Virus record (IMG/VR): IMGVR_UViG_3300034072_000926
Coordinates: 167,621-231,620 of that record
DNA length: 64,000 bases
Reading direction: 5' to 3' (one strand)
Origin: a virus
Every line of letters starts with the position of its first letter. The stretch's first letter is position 1. The position numbers and the translations under genes are program-made. Below, piece after piece: positions 27,166 to 38,357 of the stretch. The notes beneath the pieces were generated by a model. It was given only the letters and a program-made list of their open reading frames with translations, ran no database searches and had not been told where the DNA came from.

Positions 27166-30100
27166 TGGCCAAGAAAAATAATCGTAGCCCCTTCGCATTC
27201 ACACCGATTGTCCTAGATCAGGATAGTCATGAGAAGCGTCGTATTGTCAAGCAGCTTCCTGCAGTCCATCAGACTGAGACTCTGCAGAAGTTCTTTGGCG
27301 CGACCGCTGATCATCTATTCGATCCAGGCAAGGGTCGTGCGATCAATGGTTACGTGGGTCAGAAGCCACTTTGGTATGATCCTGACCAGGACTATTACCT
27401 GGAGGAGAACACTAGCGAGCGCACCTTCTATCAGCTAGAAGCATCGATGGTTAGCAAGGACACTGAGGGCGAACTCTCGGATCTTCTTCCTTATCCTGAC
27501 CTTATCAATCAGCTTCGTTTCCAGGGCGCCTTGACGAACAATCACAATCGTTTGTTCTCGCAGGACTATTACACCTGGTGTCCTCCGATTGATCTGGACA
27601 AGATTGTCAACTTCCGTCAGTATGTCTGGCTTCCTGTAGCGGGACTATCGCCGACTAGCACTTTCGAGGATGACCAGAGCGATGGTTGGATTCTTGAGGA
27701 TGGAACCCCTGCAACTATAAGGGGTCCATGGACTGGTCTGAGCAAGTATATTGGCGACTTTGGTGGAAACCCAACTGGTGCTCAGGTCGTTAGCAAGACC
27801 TTTACCCTCAACAGTTCTGCGACTTCGGCACAGATTGAGTTTGACTTCATCAAGCTAAACTCTTGGGACAGCGTTCCTAATATGTATCAAGCACCTCAAG
27901 CTTATGGTCCTGAGAGCATCTTCGTCCATCTAAATGATGAGTTTGCATTCTCATTCACTCCAGTTGACATTGGTGGTAATGGCGGTGCAAGCTTGGGTTC
28001 GGGATCCTTTGTGGTCGATGGTCTAACTGGTACCTACAATGTGACCTCGCCAGGCGCTGATGCTAATTTGGACACGAACAACCCAGACTCTCAGCAATTC
28101 ACTGATCGCGTTTATCGTGTGACTATGACCGTGCTTGGAACTGGGGCAACTCTCAAGCTAGGTTTCGGATCCAACACTGATGAGCCTTGGCAGAACGAAT
28201 CCTTTGGATTGGATAATATCCGTCTATCGCAGGTGTCTACTGCGGCCGTGATCGTCAATGGCCCAACTCAGACTTATAAGAGTCAGGGCAATACCTCAGT
28301 TTACAATCTGCCAGGATATGGCACTGGTGCGGATGCTGAACTACAGGGTCTCTATGATATTGACATCCTGACCTCTGGTTTGATCCATGCCGAGGTCGAT
28401 GGTGTTTCTCGTCCATTCACTTATGTAACTGGTGAGGACAAAATCACCTTTGCTCAGCGTCCTGCTTTTGATGCTGAGATTTCGATCTCAGTCTACAGCG
28501 ACCTTGAGAACAACGCAATTGGTCTTCCAAGCACTAATGTCAAGGCATTCGGTGGAACTCAGCTATCAAGTGGCATGAGGATCATTGTACGTCTCGACAA
28601 GAACAGTGACTTTAAGAACAATCAGATTTACATCGTTGAAGGTGTTGGTAGGTCGATCTTCCTAATCAAGGAAGAGGACAATGGTGCCAGCGACACCCCT
28701 GACTATATGGTCATGGAACGTGGATCTTCTGATCGTAACGAATGGTCAACCGGTAACCGCTGGTTCCACGTAGATACCCTGCCAGAAAGCCTGGATCCTG
28801 ATTATGTTCTGAGGCAGCGAGCAAATCGTCCAATCATCGAATTCAATCGCGGTCTAGAGCTTTACAACTATGGCTCTACCCGTCGTTTCGATGTAGACAT
28901 TGTGGTTGAGAACATCGAAGATCTCAACGGCTACATGAATCAGAATCCAACTTCGATCACATTGGACGGTGTTACGGTTGTTACCCGTGGAACCAATATG
29001 ATCAGCATGACTGCGGTCGATCCAACCACTGGTGTGACCTATGGTGATCGCACCAGCATCCGTATCATGGTTCGCAACACTGTAAATGAACTCTTGAACA
29101 ATAACATCCTAGTCCTTGTGAACCAGGGCGGCATTCTGAAACTGATCCTAGAGACTGATGGCGACAACCCAAGTGGTCAGCCAATCTATGGCGAAGTCTT
29201 CAAGGTCAAGCTTGGTTCCTATGCGAGCAAGAACCTACATTGGGATGGTGCTTCTTGGATTGTTGGTCAGAATAAGACCAAGGTCAATCAGGCTCCGTTG
29301 TTTGAACTTTATGACCTGAACGGCAACAGCCTCAGGGATGATGGTATCTATCCGAACAGCACCTTCAAGGGTTCGAAATTGTTCAACTACAAGGTTGACA
29401 CAACTGGCACACGAGTAGCAGATGCTGCTCTTGGTATTGCACTTGTTCACGACAACAAGGGTCAGATTCAGTTTGAGAATTTCCTCCACACTGAAGCTTA
29501 CCAGTATGTTGTGGGCGGTAGGTTCCTAGACATCACTGGATTCTACTTCCATAGGTCAGGCGAGCAATTCAGCAATGACTGGTATAAAGGTCCATCCCGC
29601 ACCCGTCAGTTCATGATTGACCGCTACGTGAGCGATGGTCGAACCAAGCTCTTTGCTTTCAGTCAGAATGCAGAAGAACTGTATGTTTCCCTTGGTCGTG
29701 TGAATGAGAGCAAGTCTTTCGAGCGCACTGATCTAGTAGAAGACACTGACTATATCAGGATGGGTCGTCAGATCATGATCCTGAATATCAAGCTTGGCGA
29801 CGTGATCGAGATCCGTTCGTTCAGTTCTGCAAATCCTCCCGTTGATGCCACTGGTCATTATGAGATTCCTCTGAACCTTCAGGCAAACCCTGATAATGAC
29901 GAAGTGACCACTTTGACCAAGGGCGACTTCTATGATCACTTCAGTGAGATCATGAAGAAGCAAGCAGGCTTTGATGGTGCTGAATATGCTCTAAACAACT
30001 ATCGTGATACTGCTAAGGCTATGAACCTCGGCACACATATCATTCAGCACTCGGCTGGTCTATTGAAGACCATGCTTCTGGCTAGCAGTCAGAATCTTGA

Positions 30101-33100
30101 TCTTTCCGCCTCGATCCGTTTTGCTGATTCCGAATATAGCAGGTTCAAGGCTAAGTTCCAGCAGAAGATTGTCAGCTACGTCAATCAAAACCGTCTCACC
30201 AATGCTACTTCGTATGACACTTGGATCAACACAGCTCTTGAAGAGATCAACAAGGGTAAAACAAAGCTCTTCCCATTCTACCTCAGTGGTATGGCAAAGA
30301 ACGAGTCGAATCTATTGCCAACTTTCATTCCACCGACTCCTAGCTTCCTCGGCGTGCATCCCCTGTATGCCCCTGAGATTGTCTCTGACGAGGTCTCGGA
30401 CGAGGATGGCAACACAGTCACTGTCTGGTATGTAAGGGGACATGACGGGTCTCTAACCCTGGGTGAGAACGAGATTAGCGCTCGTGTCTTGATGGCACTC
30501 GAGGAACGCATCTTCAACAGCATTCCTGCTTCGATCCGTATGCGCGAACGTCCTGTTTGTGATCCATTGCTTGCTTATGGTGACCAATTCCGTTCCGCTG
30601 ATTACACCTATGACGAGTATCTTCAGATCCTTCGTCCTTCGTTTGAACGTTGGGCAATTGCAAATCGTCTAGATGTAAGGACGAACGAATACTATGACAG
30701 TGATGACCTATGGACTTGGAATTGGTCTCAGATCCTAACCTCTGATGGTCAGAAGGTTCCAGGTCACTGGCGCGGGATCTACGAGAAGTTCTTTGGAACT
30801 CAGCGTCCTGACATAATGCCTTGGGAAAGCCTTGGTTTCTCGATAAAGCCCGATTGGTGGGATGATCGCTACGGCAGTGCTCCTTACACAAGCGAGAACT
30901 TGGTTCTTTGGAATGACCTTGAGAATGGTTATATCCACAGCGGTCCACGTCAGGGCTTCAATGCTCACTTGGCTCGTCCAGGTCTATCACAGCATATCCC
31001 TGTTGACCTTCGTGGTCGTCTACGTCACCCAGGTCCACGCTGGAGGCCATCTGATACTGGTCCAAATCTAGACCAGTCTTGGACCGAAAGCCAGTATGTT
31101 GAATGGGAAGACACTAGCGCAGATGATGTGGTTCTAGGCTGTGGAATCTTGCCGACCCTTCCGCTAGTCTCTGATCGTAAGGCTGATTGGAACTATGGCG
31201 ACATGGGCCCAACTGAACAGAACTGGAGGCGTTCAAGCACCTTCATGTTTGCCGCTGCTACTGCGAGCTATCTCATGAAGCCAGCTGCTTTCGTCGAACT
31301 TGGTTGGAATACTCAAGACATTGAACTGTTCTTTGCCGGTTCGGTCAATGAGCAGTGGATGAACCAGGATACAATGGGTCGCCCGAGCAACAGCGAACTA
31401 CAAGTTCACGGCGAAGTCTTGGATGATCTCAGCCTTGTGACCAAGGTCGGTATTCAGCAGTGGGTTAGCGATTATTTGGCAAACCGCAATTCGGAGATTA
31501 ATTCGAATCTAGCTGAAAAGGTTCGTGGTTTGGGATCGCAGCTCTCCTATAAGGTAGGTGGGTTCTCGGACGCAACGACTCTCATCACAGTTAGCGATGC
31601 ATTTGGTCGTATTCCAAGCGAAGACGTCACGATCTCAAGCTACAGATCACCAAGCATCCGCGAGGAAACCTATAGCGGTCTAGCAATTGAGTATAAGTCG
31701 AATGGTTATGAGATTTACGGCTATGATACCCTGAATCCATATTTCTATACCATCCCTGCTGATAAGAACGGCAGCAAGATCTCCGTTGGTAGCGGCATTA
31801 AGGCATCTAACCCTACTCCACTTTGGAGGGGCGCGACCTATTATACCGTGAACATCGTTGTGAAGCATGAGGACAACTTCTACCGCGCACTAAAGACCCA
31901 CACAAGCTCTACGTTCTTCGAACCATCTTACTGGACTCAGGTATCTCGTCCGCAGTATGCAGACGGTGGCGCGCTTGTATGGTATCTTGGTCAGCCAGTA
32001 TCTCCGGTAATTGAGAAGGTTGCGTATGGCACTATCCTTAAGACTCCGCAGCAGGTCGCAGATTTTGTCAATGGCTACAACCGCTACCTCGAGTCGAGGG
32101 GTTGGAAGTTTGACTCGTTGAATGATGATCAGGATGATATCCGCGATTGGAGGTCTGCACTTACAAGTTTCATCACTTGGAGCAGTCAGACTGATCGAGA
32201 GGAAGGCGACTTCCTCTCACTTAGCCCAAGTTCTAAGCTGATTCAGTATTCGACTGATCACGGCACTATTCAGCCGGTTGAACAGATCATCAATGGTCTC
32301 TACGCAATCGTGAACCAGAATGGTCAGCCAATTGATCCGAAGGATACTAGGGTCGTTCGTAACGATGGCAGCATCTCGATCTACTGCGATTCGACAACTA
32401 GCGGTGTCTTCGGTCTGCGACTCTACGTGAGCGAGATTGAACATGTTCTTGTGTTCAACAATAAGACGATATTCGGCGATACCATTTATTCGCCGCTGCT
32501 CAACATCAAGCAGCCTCGTATCCGTCTTCAGGGCTTCAAGACTGTTGGTTGGAAGGGTCGTGTTGATGCACCTGGCTTCATTGTAACTGGCGACACTTTG
32601 ACTCCAAACTTCGAGCGTGCTGCGGATGACTTCCGTCGTTTCTTCGAAATTGAGTCGATGGAGAACAAGTCCCTACAGGATCGCGCCCGTGCAAACTTCG
32701 GCTATGAGGAACGTGAATACCTCAACAATCTGCTCTTGACCTCAACTAACCAGTTTGAGTTCTATCAGGGTATGATTCAGCAGAAGGGTTCGCCAACCTC
32801 AATGCGTCGTCTCCTTCGCTCCAACTTCATTCGCCACAACAAGGGTTTGAAGCTGTTTGAGGAATGGGCATTCCGAGTTGGCGACTACGGCGGACAAGAA
32901 GTTACGCCGCAGCTGGATATCCAGATCCGTCAGAGCGAATTCAAGAACAACCCACAGTTGATCAAATTCACTAATGCTTCTGAGGCAAATACCTACGGTG
33001 TCATCAATGTCGTTGACACTAAGAATGCTGATGGCTCCTTGAATGATCTAGATGATCGTTGGAACTGGCGTCCAGATATCGCGGATATCAATTGGCCAAC

Positions 33101-36100
33101 CAAGGACTTTGTTGCTAACGCGACCACTCCAGAAACTGCTGGCCCGGTCAACCTAGATGAAGTTCGCTTCACTGTTGCGACCAATGAAGAGTTTGATGAC
33201 TTTTATGGTTCGCTTTTGGATCAGGACGAAGTAATCAATGATCGTGACCGTGTTTGGGTGTATGGCATTGGTTCAGGTAGTGCATCGACTTCGTGGATGA
33301 CCTACAAGTTCAATTCGACTGGCTTCAATATCGTCGATGTTGCTGCTCCTACCTTTGAGGGTCAGGGTTCGATTGTTCAGCTTGATAAGAATCTGAATGG
33401 CTTCGATGGATCTAATGATCCATGGACCAAACCATTCTATCTCAGCGCCGATATTGACCTGAATGAATATGACGACAATGGTTTTAGGATCTCGGGCGAG
33501 CGTCTTGTTCTCAAGAACATTGAGAACACTGATCTTAACCCACGCATGACCTACGTTCCAGCAACTAGAAATAAGGCAAAGGCTACACTTGAAACCACTG
33601 ATCAGGCTGTTTTGATGGCATTCATGCCTCAAGCAGGACAAATGCTGAAGAGCATCACGGTCATTGTGGACGAAGCCTTCCCAAGTGATGCAACTCTTGA
33701 GATTGGTCATTCTGAAATTCATGACTTCTTCCTACCGGCTGATATGATTAATCTTTCGGTTACAGGAACTTACGAGATCAGCTCGCTCAATAACCCTAAC
33801 TTCCCTTGGAACACTTCCTTGGCCGGCGGTGCTACCTATATGACAGCTGACTTGGTTTCGGCATCGACCTATGGTAGCCTGCGTATTGAAGTTGCCTATT
33901 ATTACACCAAGGGCGTTGAGCTTTTGGAGAATCTCAATGGTAGTTTGGTTCCAAGCTTTGTCAATGTCGATGGCGGCACTGGTGAATTCTATACTTGGTT
34001 GAAGACTCGCTATCCAAACCTCGCCAGCGTTCCAACCACTGCTGGCATTTGGGACGATGGTGATATTGTTGAAGTAGACTCAGGTCCAGAAGATGGTCCA
34101 GATGATGGTCGTTGGTCAACTTATAAGATGATTGGAGGTTCTTGGACCGAGATTCGTCGTCAGAACCGCAAAATCAATAGCGATCTACTGACCAACGCGG
34201 CAATCTTCAACTCGACAGAAAACAAGCTCAAGTTGGTTCTTCAGCTCTACGATCCACTCAAGGGATTCATTCCTGGCACGGCTGATCGCGAACTGGAATA
34301 CAAGACAAAGGCTGACCCTGCAATCTACAATGATGGTTTGATGGTGTGGGGCAAGGAACAAGTCGGCAAGCTGTGGTGGAATCTGTCTACAACTCGTTAC
34401 CTAGATTATGAGATCTATGATGATCTTTCCAATGGTGTGAACTATCGTTGGAAGAACTGGGGTCGTATTGCTCCTAATACGAGCATTGACATTTATGAGT
34501 GGACTTGTAGTCCAGTGACTCCAAACTCCTGGTCGGCATATGTGGAGAGTAAGGCAAATCTGAAGATTGACAACAAGCCATCGGGCGAAGTTGAAGAGAC
34601 TGCACCATACATCATCGATGTTGAATGGAATGATGAAATTCAGGCTGAAGAAACTGTCTATTACTTCTGGGTTAAGAACCCAACTGTCGTTCCGGGCATT
34701 CCAAGCCGCAAGCTTTCTGCACGTCAGGTCAGCAATATCATCAGCAATCCAAGCGCACAGGACATTCCTTACTTCGCAGTCATCGATACCAATAAGGTTG
34801 TTGTTGGTGGTATCAGGCAGTTCCTAAACGAAACAGATACCGTGTTGAAGATCAAGTGGAACTTGGATGCAGACATTCACAACAATCACCATAAGCAGTG
34901 GATGATTCTTCGTGAAGAGGACGAACGCAACACCATCAATGACGTTCTGTGGAACAAGATGCGTGACTCGGTTGTTGGCTGGGACGCAACGCAGGCGTAT
35001 GTGCCGGACACTAAGCTACCAAAGGCCCAGCAGGTCGGTGCGCTAGTCCGTCCTCGCCAGTCTTGGTTCCCGACTGATGCAACTGCAACTGGCCAGCGTC
35101 CAAGCCGCGGTGCTCGCGAAGCATTCGTAGATGTCATGAATGACATCTTGTCGGCTGCTCCATTCACTGAGACTATGCCAAATTGGGAGAATGTATTTGC
35201 ATCCGGCGAAGCATTGCCAACTGAAGACCGCTACATCACTACCGCTCTTGACTTGACCGACCTTGCCAACTTGCTACCTGCAAGCCGCAATATGGTTCAG
35301 CCAGGTGAATGTGTTCTCATTGAGAATACTGTTGATGCAGCTGGTTTCTGGACTCTCTGGAAGCTAGTTGAGATTTCGGGTCAGAGGACTTTCATCCTTG
35401 AAGACTTCCAAAAGTGGAGGATGCAAGAAGGTGAACTATGGAACCTAGCTGACTGGTATGCTGAGGATTGGTCTGCAAAGAACTTCCCTAACTATCGCTT
35501 CGCTACTGAGGATGATCGTAAGGCTGCTGGTAACCTCGACGTTACCCTGCTGAAGGGCACCTTGGTTCAGGTTGACCACAGTGATACCGCAAATCCACAG
35601 TGGACTTGGGATGTCTATACCTCGACAACCAAATATCAGGTCGCTAAGGCAAAGAGCACAATGAAGCTCAGCGATGCGTTCTATGATGCAAGCCGTGTCG
35701 AGTTTGGTCCTAGGGAAGTCTCTGCAATCCTCAATGCAAGCGAGGCAACTCGTATCACTCCGGCGAGGATTCAGGAACTAGCTGATCTGATCAACTATCG
35801 TGATGGTAGCCGTGAAATTGAATACATCCTGAACACTATTAAGTCGGATGTCTTTGATGTTCTACAGAAGAACAAGCTGTTCTTCGGTATGGTCAAGAGT
35901 GCGTTCAAGCAGAGCCAGGTCATCGACTGGGCATTTAAGACGTCCTTCCTCTACCTCGGCGGCTATTCGGAAACTCTACGTCAGAGCCCGGTGGCTTTCA
36001 AGGATCAGATTGACAACGTGATTGCATACTTGGAAGAGGTCAAGCCATACCACGTTAAGATTCGTGAATATGTGCGTCGCCTCTCTTATGGACCCGACGT

Positions 36101-37715
36101 TGCTGATTTGGCTATGACTGACTTTGATAAGCCAGTCTACCCAGACAGTGGTAGCTACCGAGTATTGAATCCAAACAATGCTGCGGATCAGAACATCCTA
36201 GGTCTAAACCGTCCTTGGAAGGATTGGTATGAAAACTTCCAGAAGCCAGTTCAGGAACTAGCTGATTGGAACCTAGAATGGAATGGCGTCCGTAAGATGA
36301 AGGTCAAGATGAAGTTTGACCGTATCGCTTGTGGAACTGTTTCGGGTTGGGATACTTTCCCTTGGGATCCAGCACTCTTGGTCTATAGCCAGATTGGTGG
36401 TGAGACTCAGAGCCTCAGCACTTTGAATGCTATGTATCGTAATAAGAATACTGGCGGCGATCCTGAGTTCTATCGTGACCAGACTGTAGAAACGATTGAG
36501 GATCGTAACTACTTGGTTCGTAAGGGTATCGTGACCGAGGATCGTTCGGGAACCATCGTAACTGTCCTAACAACTGGCGAACACTTCATGTGGACCGGTG
36601 AGGCTTGGGCTAAGTTCGAGGCAATTGGTTGGGATCAGGGTCCAGACATGGGTGCAGTTACCCGTGTCGAGGAATCGTATTATCCACTGCCTGGTATGAC
36701 CCGTGCAGATGATGCAGGCTTGATTGCAGGATGTGACTTTGACGGCACTGTTATCTCGAGCAGCTTTGTCCAGGATGAATGGGATATCTTCGAATGGGAT
36801 TCTACTGGATATAGCCAGGGTATGCGTGAACATATCGGCGTTGATGTTGACAAGATTGACGGTAACACCACTGCCTCGGATGAGAATGATCCTGCGAACA
36901 TTAAAATCTCTGGTAATCAGTTTGCTCAGCCACATCGTGATTCCGGACGTCCGCACGAACTGGTAAGCATTCGTGGCATTGAGAGCATTGTGATCAACGT
37001 GACACAGAATGGTGTTCCATTGCGTAAGAGCTTCATGAACGCACAGAACAAGTGGCAGGACACTGTGATTGGAAACAGTGGTATCTCGTTTGTTGATTGG
37101 GATCAAATCAATAAGCAGGTAACGCTGACCGTTCCGGGTTGGAATGAAGATGGAAATGGATTCACGGCAATCCATGACCCTCAGAATCCATCTAATGGTT
37201 TCATCCGAGATATCATGTTGTCGAAGGGCTACAGGTCAACCAGCAATGTGGATATGACTTCTGCAGGTGTCAAGACCTTCAAGCTTCGTGACATGGCCGA
37301 CATTGATAGCTTGCCAGCTGGTCTGATGGGCGACAATGTTAAGGTTGCAATCGTGAATACTAGGGATCCAAGCAAGCGCGCAATTGGTGTTCTCTCGAAC
37401 AGTAAGGGTAACGAAGTTGGATCTTGGAATGGTTCGATCACGGTAGATTTCACCGATGGCTTCGTGGACATTGGTTCGGGTAAGAGTTGGAACATCATCC
37501 CTGTTGATATGTTCAACGAACCAGGTATCGTCTGGATCGACAATGCTCGTTTCACCTACACTGAAATCGAACGCACTGGTAATACGGCAATCCTCAAGAA
37601 CGCAAGGCTATCGGCAAGCTCGCTAGAATGTCTGAATATTGCTGAGGATAATAGCGTGACTCTAAAGAGCACGGGTCCGGTTTTTGATGGTTCTAAACAT
37701 CGTCAAAACGCCTAA
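27165..37715 (+). CDS. Giant baseplate wedge/peripheral structural protein (gp7 position)
   Basis: A single uninterrupted reading frame of 3516 residues. The N-terminal 150 residues (RRIVKQLPAVHQTETLQKFF, CPPIDLDKIVNFRQYVWLPV) match the start of the very large structural proteins that replace or extend gp7 in marine T4-like phages. The remainder is a succession of beta-rich modules. At about 950-1450 and 2650-3100 helical regions carry paired Trp/Tyr motifs. No catalytic motif was found. The position directly after gp6 equals that of T4 gp7 (1032 residues), which links the wedge to the peripheral baseplate. It is more than three times that length, so it may also form the fibre network. Confidence 0.8.
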   Translation: MAKKNNRSPFAFTPIVLDQDSHEKRRIVKQLPAVHQTETLQKFFGATADHLFDPGKGRAINGYVGQKPLWYDPDQDYYLEENTSERTFYQLEASMVSKDTEGELSDLLPYPDLINQLRFQGALTNNHNRLFSQDYYTWCPPIDLDKIVNFRQYVWLPVAGLSPTSTFEDDQSDGWILEDGTPATIRGPWTGLSKYIGDFGGNPTGAQVVSKTFTLNSSATSAQIEFDFIKLNSWDSVPNMYQAPQAYGPESIFVHLNDEFAFSFTPVDIGGNGGASLGSGSFVVDGLTGTYNVTSPGADANLDTNNPDSQQFTDRVYRVTMTVLGTGATLKLGFGSNTDEPWQNESFGLDNIRLSQVSTAAVIVNGPTQTYKSQGNTSVYNLPGYGTGADAELQGLYDIDILTSGLIHAEVDGVSRPFTYVTGEDKITFAQRPAFDAEISISVYSDLENNAIGLPSTNVKAFGGTQLSSGMRIIVRLDKNSDFKNNQIYIVEGVGRSIFLIKEEDNGASDTPDYMVMERGSSDRNEWSTGNRWFHVDTLPESLDPDYVLRQRANRPIIEFNRGLELYNYGSTRRFDVDIVVENIEDLNGYMNQNPTSITLDGVTVVTRGTNMISMTAVDPTTGVTYGDRTSIRIMVRNTVNELLNNNILVLVNQGGILKLILETDGDNPSGQPIYGEVFKVKLGSYASKNLHWDGASWIVGQNKTKVNQAPLFELYDLNGNSLRDDGIYPNSTFKGSKLFNYKVDTTGTRVADAALGIALVHDNKGQIQFENFLHTEAYQYVVGGRFLDITGFYFHRSGEQFSNDWYKGPSRTRQFMIDRYVSDGRTKLFAFSQNAEELYVSLGRVNESKSFERTDLVEDTDYIRMGRQIMILNIKLGDVIEIRSFSSANPPVDATGHYEIPLNLQANPDNDEVTTLTKGDFYDHFSEIMKKQAGFDGAEYALNNYRDTAKAMNLGTHIIQHSAGLLKTMLLASSQNLDLSASIRFADSEYSRFKAKFQQKIVSYVNQNRLTNATSYDTWINTALEEINKGKTKLFPFYLSGMAKNESNLLPTFIPPTPSFLGVHPLYAPEIVSDEVSDEDGNTVTVWYVRGHDGSLTLGENEISARVLMALEERIFNSIPASIRMRERPVCDPLLAYGDQFRSADYTYDEYLQILRPSFERWAIANRLDVRTNEYYDSDDLWTWNWSQILTSDGQKVPGHWRGIYEKFFGTQRPDIMPWESLGFSIKPDWWDDRYGSAPYTSENLVLWNDLENGYIHSGPRQGFNAHLARPGLSQHIPVDLRGRLRHPGPRWRPSDTGPNLDQSWTESQYVEWEDTSADDVVLGCGILPTLPLVSDRKADWNYGDMGPTEQNWRRSSTFMFAAATASYLMKPAAFVELGWNTQDIELFFAGSVNEQWMNQDTMGRPSNSELQVHGEVLDDLSLVTKVGIQQWVSDYLANRNSEINSNLAEKVRGLGSQLSYKVGGFSDATTLITVSDAFGRIPSEDVTISSYRSPSIREETYSGLAIEYKSNGYEIYGYDTLNPYFYTIPADKNGSKISVGSGIKASNPTPLWRGATYYTVNIVVKHEDNFYRALKTHTSSTFFEPSYWTQVSRPQYADGGALVWYLGQPVSPVIEKVAYGTILKTPQQVADFVNGYNRYLESRGWKFDSLNDDQDDIRDWRSALTSFITWSSQTDREEGDFLSLSPSSKLIQYSTDHGTIQPVEQIINGLYAIVNQNGQPIDPKDTRVVRNDGSISIYCDSTTSGVFGLRLYVSEIEHVLVFNNKTIFGDTIYSPLLNIKQPRIRLQGFKTVGWKGRVDAPGFIVTGDTLTPNFERAADDFRRFFEIESMENKSLQDRARANFGYEEREYLNNLLLTSTNQFEFYQGMIQQKGSPTSMRRLLRSNFIRHNKGLKLFEEWAFRVGDYGGQEVTPQLDIQIRQSEFKNNPQLIKFTNASEANTYGVINVVDTKNADGSLNDLDDRWNWRPDIADINWPTKDFVANATTPETAGPVNLDEVRFTVATNEEFDDFYGSLLDQDEVINDRDRVWVYGIGSGSASTSWMTYKFNSTGFNIVDVAAPTFEGQGSIVQLDKNLNGFDGSNDPWTKPFYLSADIDLNEYDDNGFRISGERLVLKNIENTDLNPRMTYVPATRNKAKATLETTDQAVLMAFMPQAGQMLKSITVIVDEAFPSDATLEIGHSEIHDFFLPADMINLSVTGTYEISSLNNPNFPWNTSLAGGATYMTADLVSASTYGSLRIEVAYYYTKGVELLENLNGSLVPSFVNVDGGTGEFYTWLKTRYPNLASVPTTAGIWDDGDIVEVDSGPEDGPDDGRWSTYKMIGGSWTEIRRQNRKINSDLLTNAAIFNSTENKLKLVLQLYDPLKGFIPGTADRELEYKTKADPAIYNDGLMVWGKEQVGKLWWNLSTTRYLDYEIYDDLSNGVNYRWKNWGRIAPNTSIDIYEWTCSPVTPNSWSAYVESKANLKIDNKPSGEVEETAPYIIDVEWNDEIQAEETVYYFWVKNPTVVPGIPSRKLSARQVSNIISNPSAQDIPYFAVIDTNKVVVGGIRQFLNETDTVLKIKWNLDADIHNNHHKQWMILREEDERNTINDVLWNKMRDSVVGWDATQAYVPDTKLPKAQQVGALVRPRQSWFPTDATATGQRPSRGAREAFVDVMNDILSAAPFTETMPNWENVFASGEALPTEDRYITTALDLTDLANLLPASRNMVQPGECVLIENTVDAAGFWTLWKLVEISGQRTFILEDFQKWRMQEGELWNLADWYAEDWSAKNFPNYRFATEDDRKAAGNLDVTLLKGTLVQVDHSDTANPQWTWDVYTSTTKYQVAKAKSTMKLSDAFYDASRVEFGPREVSAILNASEATRITPARIQELADLINYRDGSREIEYILNTIKSDVFDVLQKNKLFFGMVKSAFKQSQVIDWAFKTSFLYLGGYSETLRQSPVAFKDQIDNVIAYLEEVKPYHVKIREYVRRLSYGPDVADLAMTDFDKPVYPDSGSYRVLNPNNAADQNILGLNRPWKDWYENFQKPVQELADWNLEWNGVRKMKVKMKFDRIACGTVSGWDTFPWDPALLVYSQIGGETQSLSTLNAMYRNKNTGGDPEFYRDQTVETIEDRNYLVRKGIVTEDRSGTIVTVLTTGEHFMWTGEAWAKFEAIGWDQGPDMGAVTRVEESYYPLPGMTRADDAGLIAGCDFDGTVISSSFVQDEWDIFEWDSTGYSQGMREHIGVDVDKIDGNTTASDENDPANIKISGNQFAQPHRDSGRPHELVSIRGIESIVINVTQNGVPLRKSFMNAQNKWQDTVIGNSGISFVDWDQINKQVTLTVPGWNEDGNGFTAIHDPQNPSNGFIRDIMLSKGYRSTSNVDMTSAGVKTFKLRDMADIDSLPAGLMGDNVKVAIVNTRDPSKRAIGVLSNSKGNEVGSWNGSITVDFTDGFVDIGSGKSWNIIPVDMFNEPGIVWIDNARFTYTEIERTGNTAILKNARLSASSLECLNIAEDNSVTLKSTGPVFDGSKHRQNA

Positions 37716-37722
37716 ATAAATA
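37711..37722 (+). promoter_or_regulatory. Late-promoter-like motif after the giant gene
   Basis: CCTAAATAAATA overlaps the stop codon of the giant gene and precedes the next ATG by 26 bases. It contains TAAATA as in the other motifs, less perfectly (AATAAATA alternative). Confidence 0.35.
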
Positions 37723-37747
37723 CACTTATAATAGGATTGGAGAGGTC

Positions 37748-38311
37748 ATGAGCGAAGAATTCCAGGATGATGTTCTGCCCAAGATGACAGGTCACGTTTT
37801 GATTCGTGACCCTGAATCTGGTCAGGTAATCCTCGATAAGAAAAACGCAATTCACTATGAAAACATGAGCCTTGCAATTGGATATGCTCTCGCGAATAAA
37901 GGCGAGGGCATCATCTACAGCATGGCTTTTGGTAATGGCGGTAGCGCGGTTAGTGGAACGGGTGCAATCACCTATTTCCCTACCAACACAGTTGATCCCA
38001 AGGCAGATCTCTATGATCCTACTTACAATAAGATCATTGATGCCTCCTCGACTAACTTCATCGAAGTGAAGCACCTTCTTGGCACACCTTACACTGACAT
38101 TGTTGTGACCTGTACTCTAGATTACAATGAACCAAGTGGTCAAGAGGCATTTGACGACGCCTCTCATACCGATGGCACCTATGTATTCGACGAGCTAGGC
38201 CTCAAGACCAGCGAAGGTCTATTGCTCACTCATGTTGTGTTCAATCCAATCCAGAAGGCTCTGAATCGACTAATTGAGGTTGTCTACACACTACGAGTCC
38301 AGATGAATTAA
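37748..38311 (+). CDS. Baseplate structural protein, gp8-like position
   Basis: A 187-residue protein. Its opening MTGHVLIRDPESGQVILDKK followed by NAIHYENMSLAIGYALANKG resembles a conserved virion protein found after the giant wedge protein in T4-like marine phages. It is beta-rich with no signal peptide. ATG 37748 has GGAGAGG. The context between the wedge and fibre genes suggests a peripheral baseplate or fibre-attachment component. Equivalence with T4 gp8 is not shown by sequence. Confidence 0.65.
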   Translation: MSEEFQDDVLPKMTGHVLIRDPESGQVILDKKNAIHYENMSLAIGYALANKGEGIIYSMAFGNGGSAVSGTGAITYFPTNTVDPKADLYDPTYNKIIDASSTNFIEVKHLLGTPYTDIVVTCTLDYNEPSGQEAFDDASHTDGTYVFDELGLKTSEGLLLTHVVFNPIQKALNRLIEVVYTLRVQMN

Positions 38312-38330
38312 CCATGTGCTTTATCGGGCA

Positions 38331-38339
38331 ATAAATATC
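38331..38339 (+). promoter_or_regulatory. Late-promoter-like motif before the first fibre gene
   Basis: ATAAATATC, 19 bases before the ATG at 38358 and its strong CAGGAGG Shine-Dalgarno. Closest in the window to the canonical T4 TATAAATA. Confidence 0.5.
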
Positions 38340-38357
38340 TGAGATTCAGGAGGGTAT

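Noticed and set aside
36567-37175. 202-codon minus-strand frame inside the giant baseplate gene
   Set aside because: Lies wholly within a continuous 3516-codon structural gene and shows no motif or start signals.
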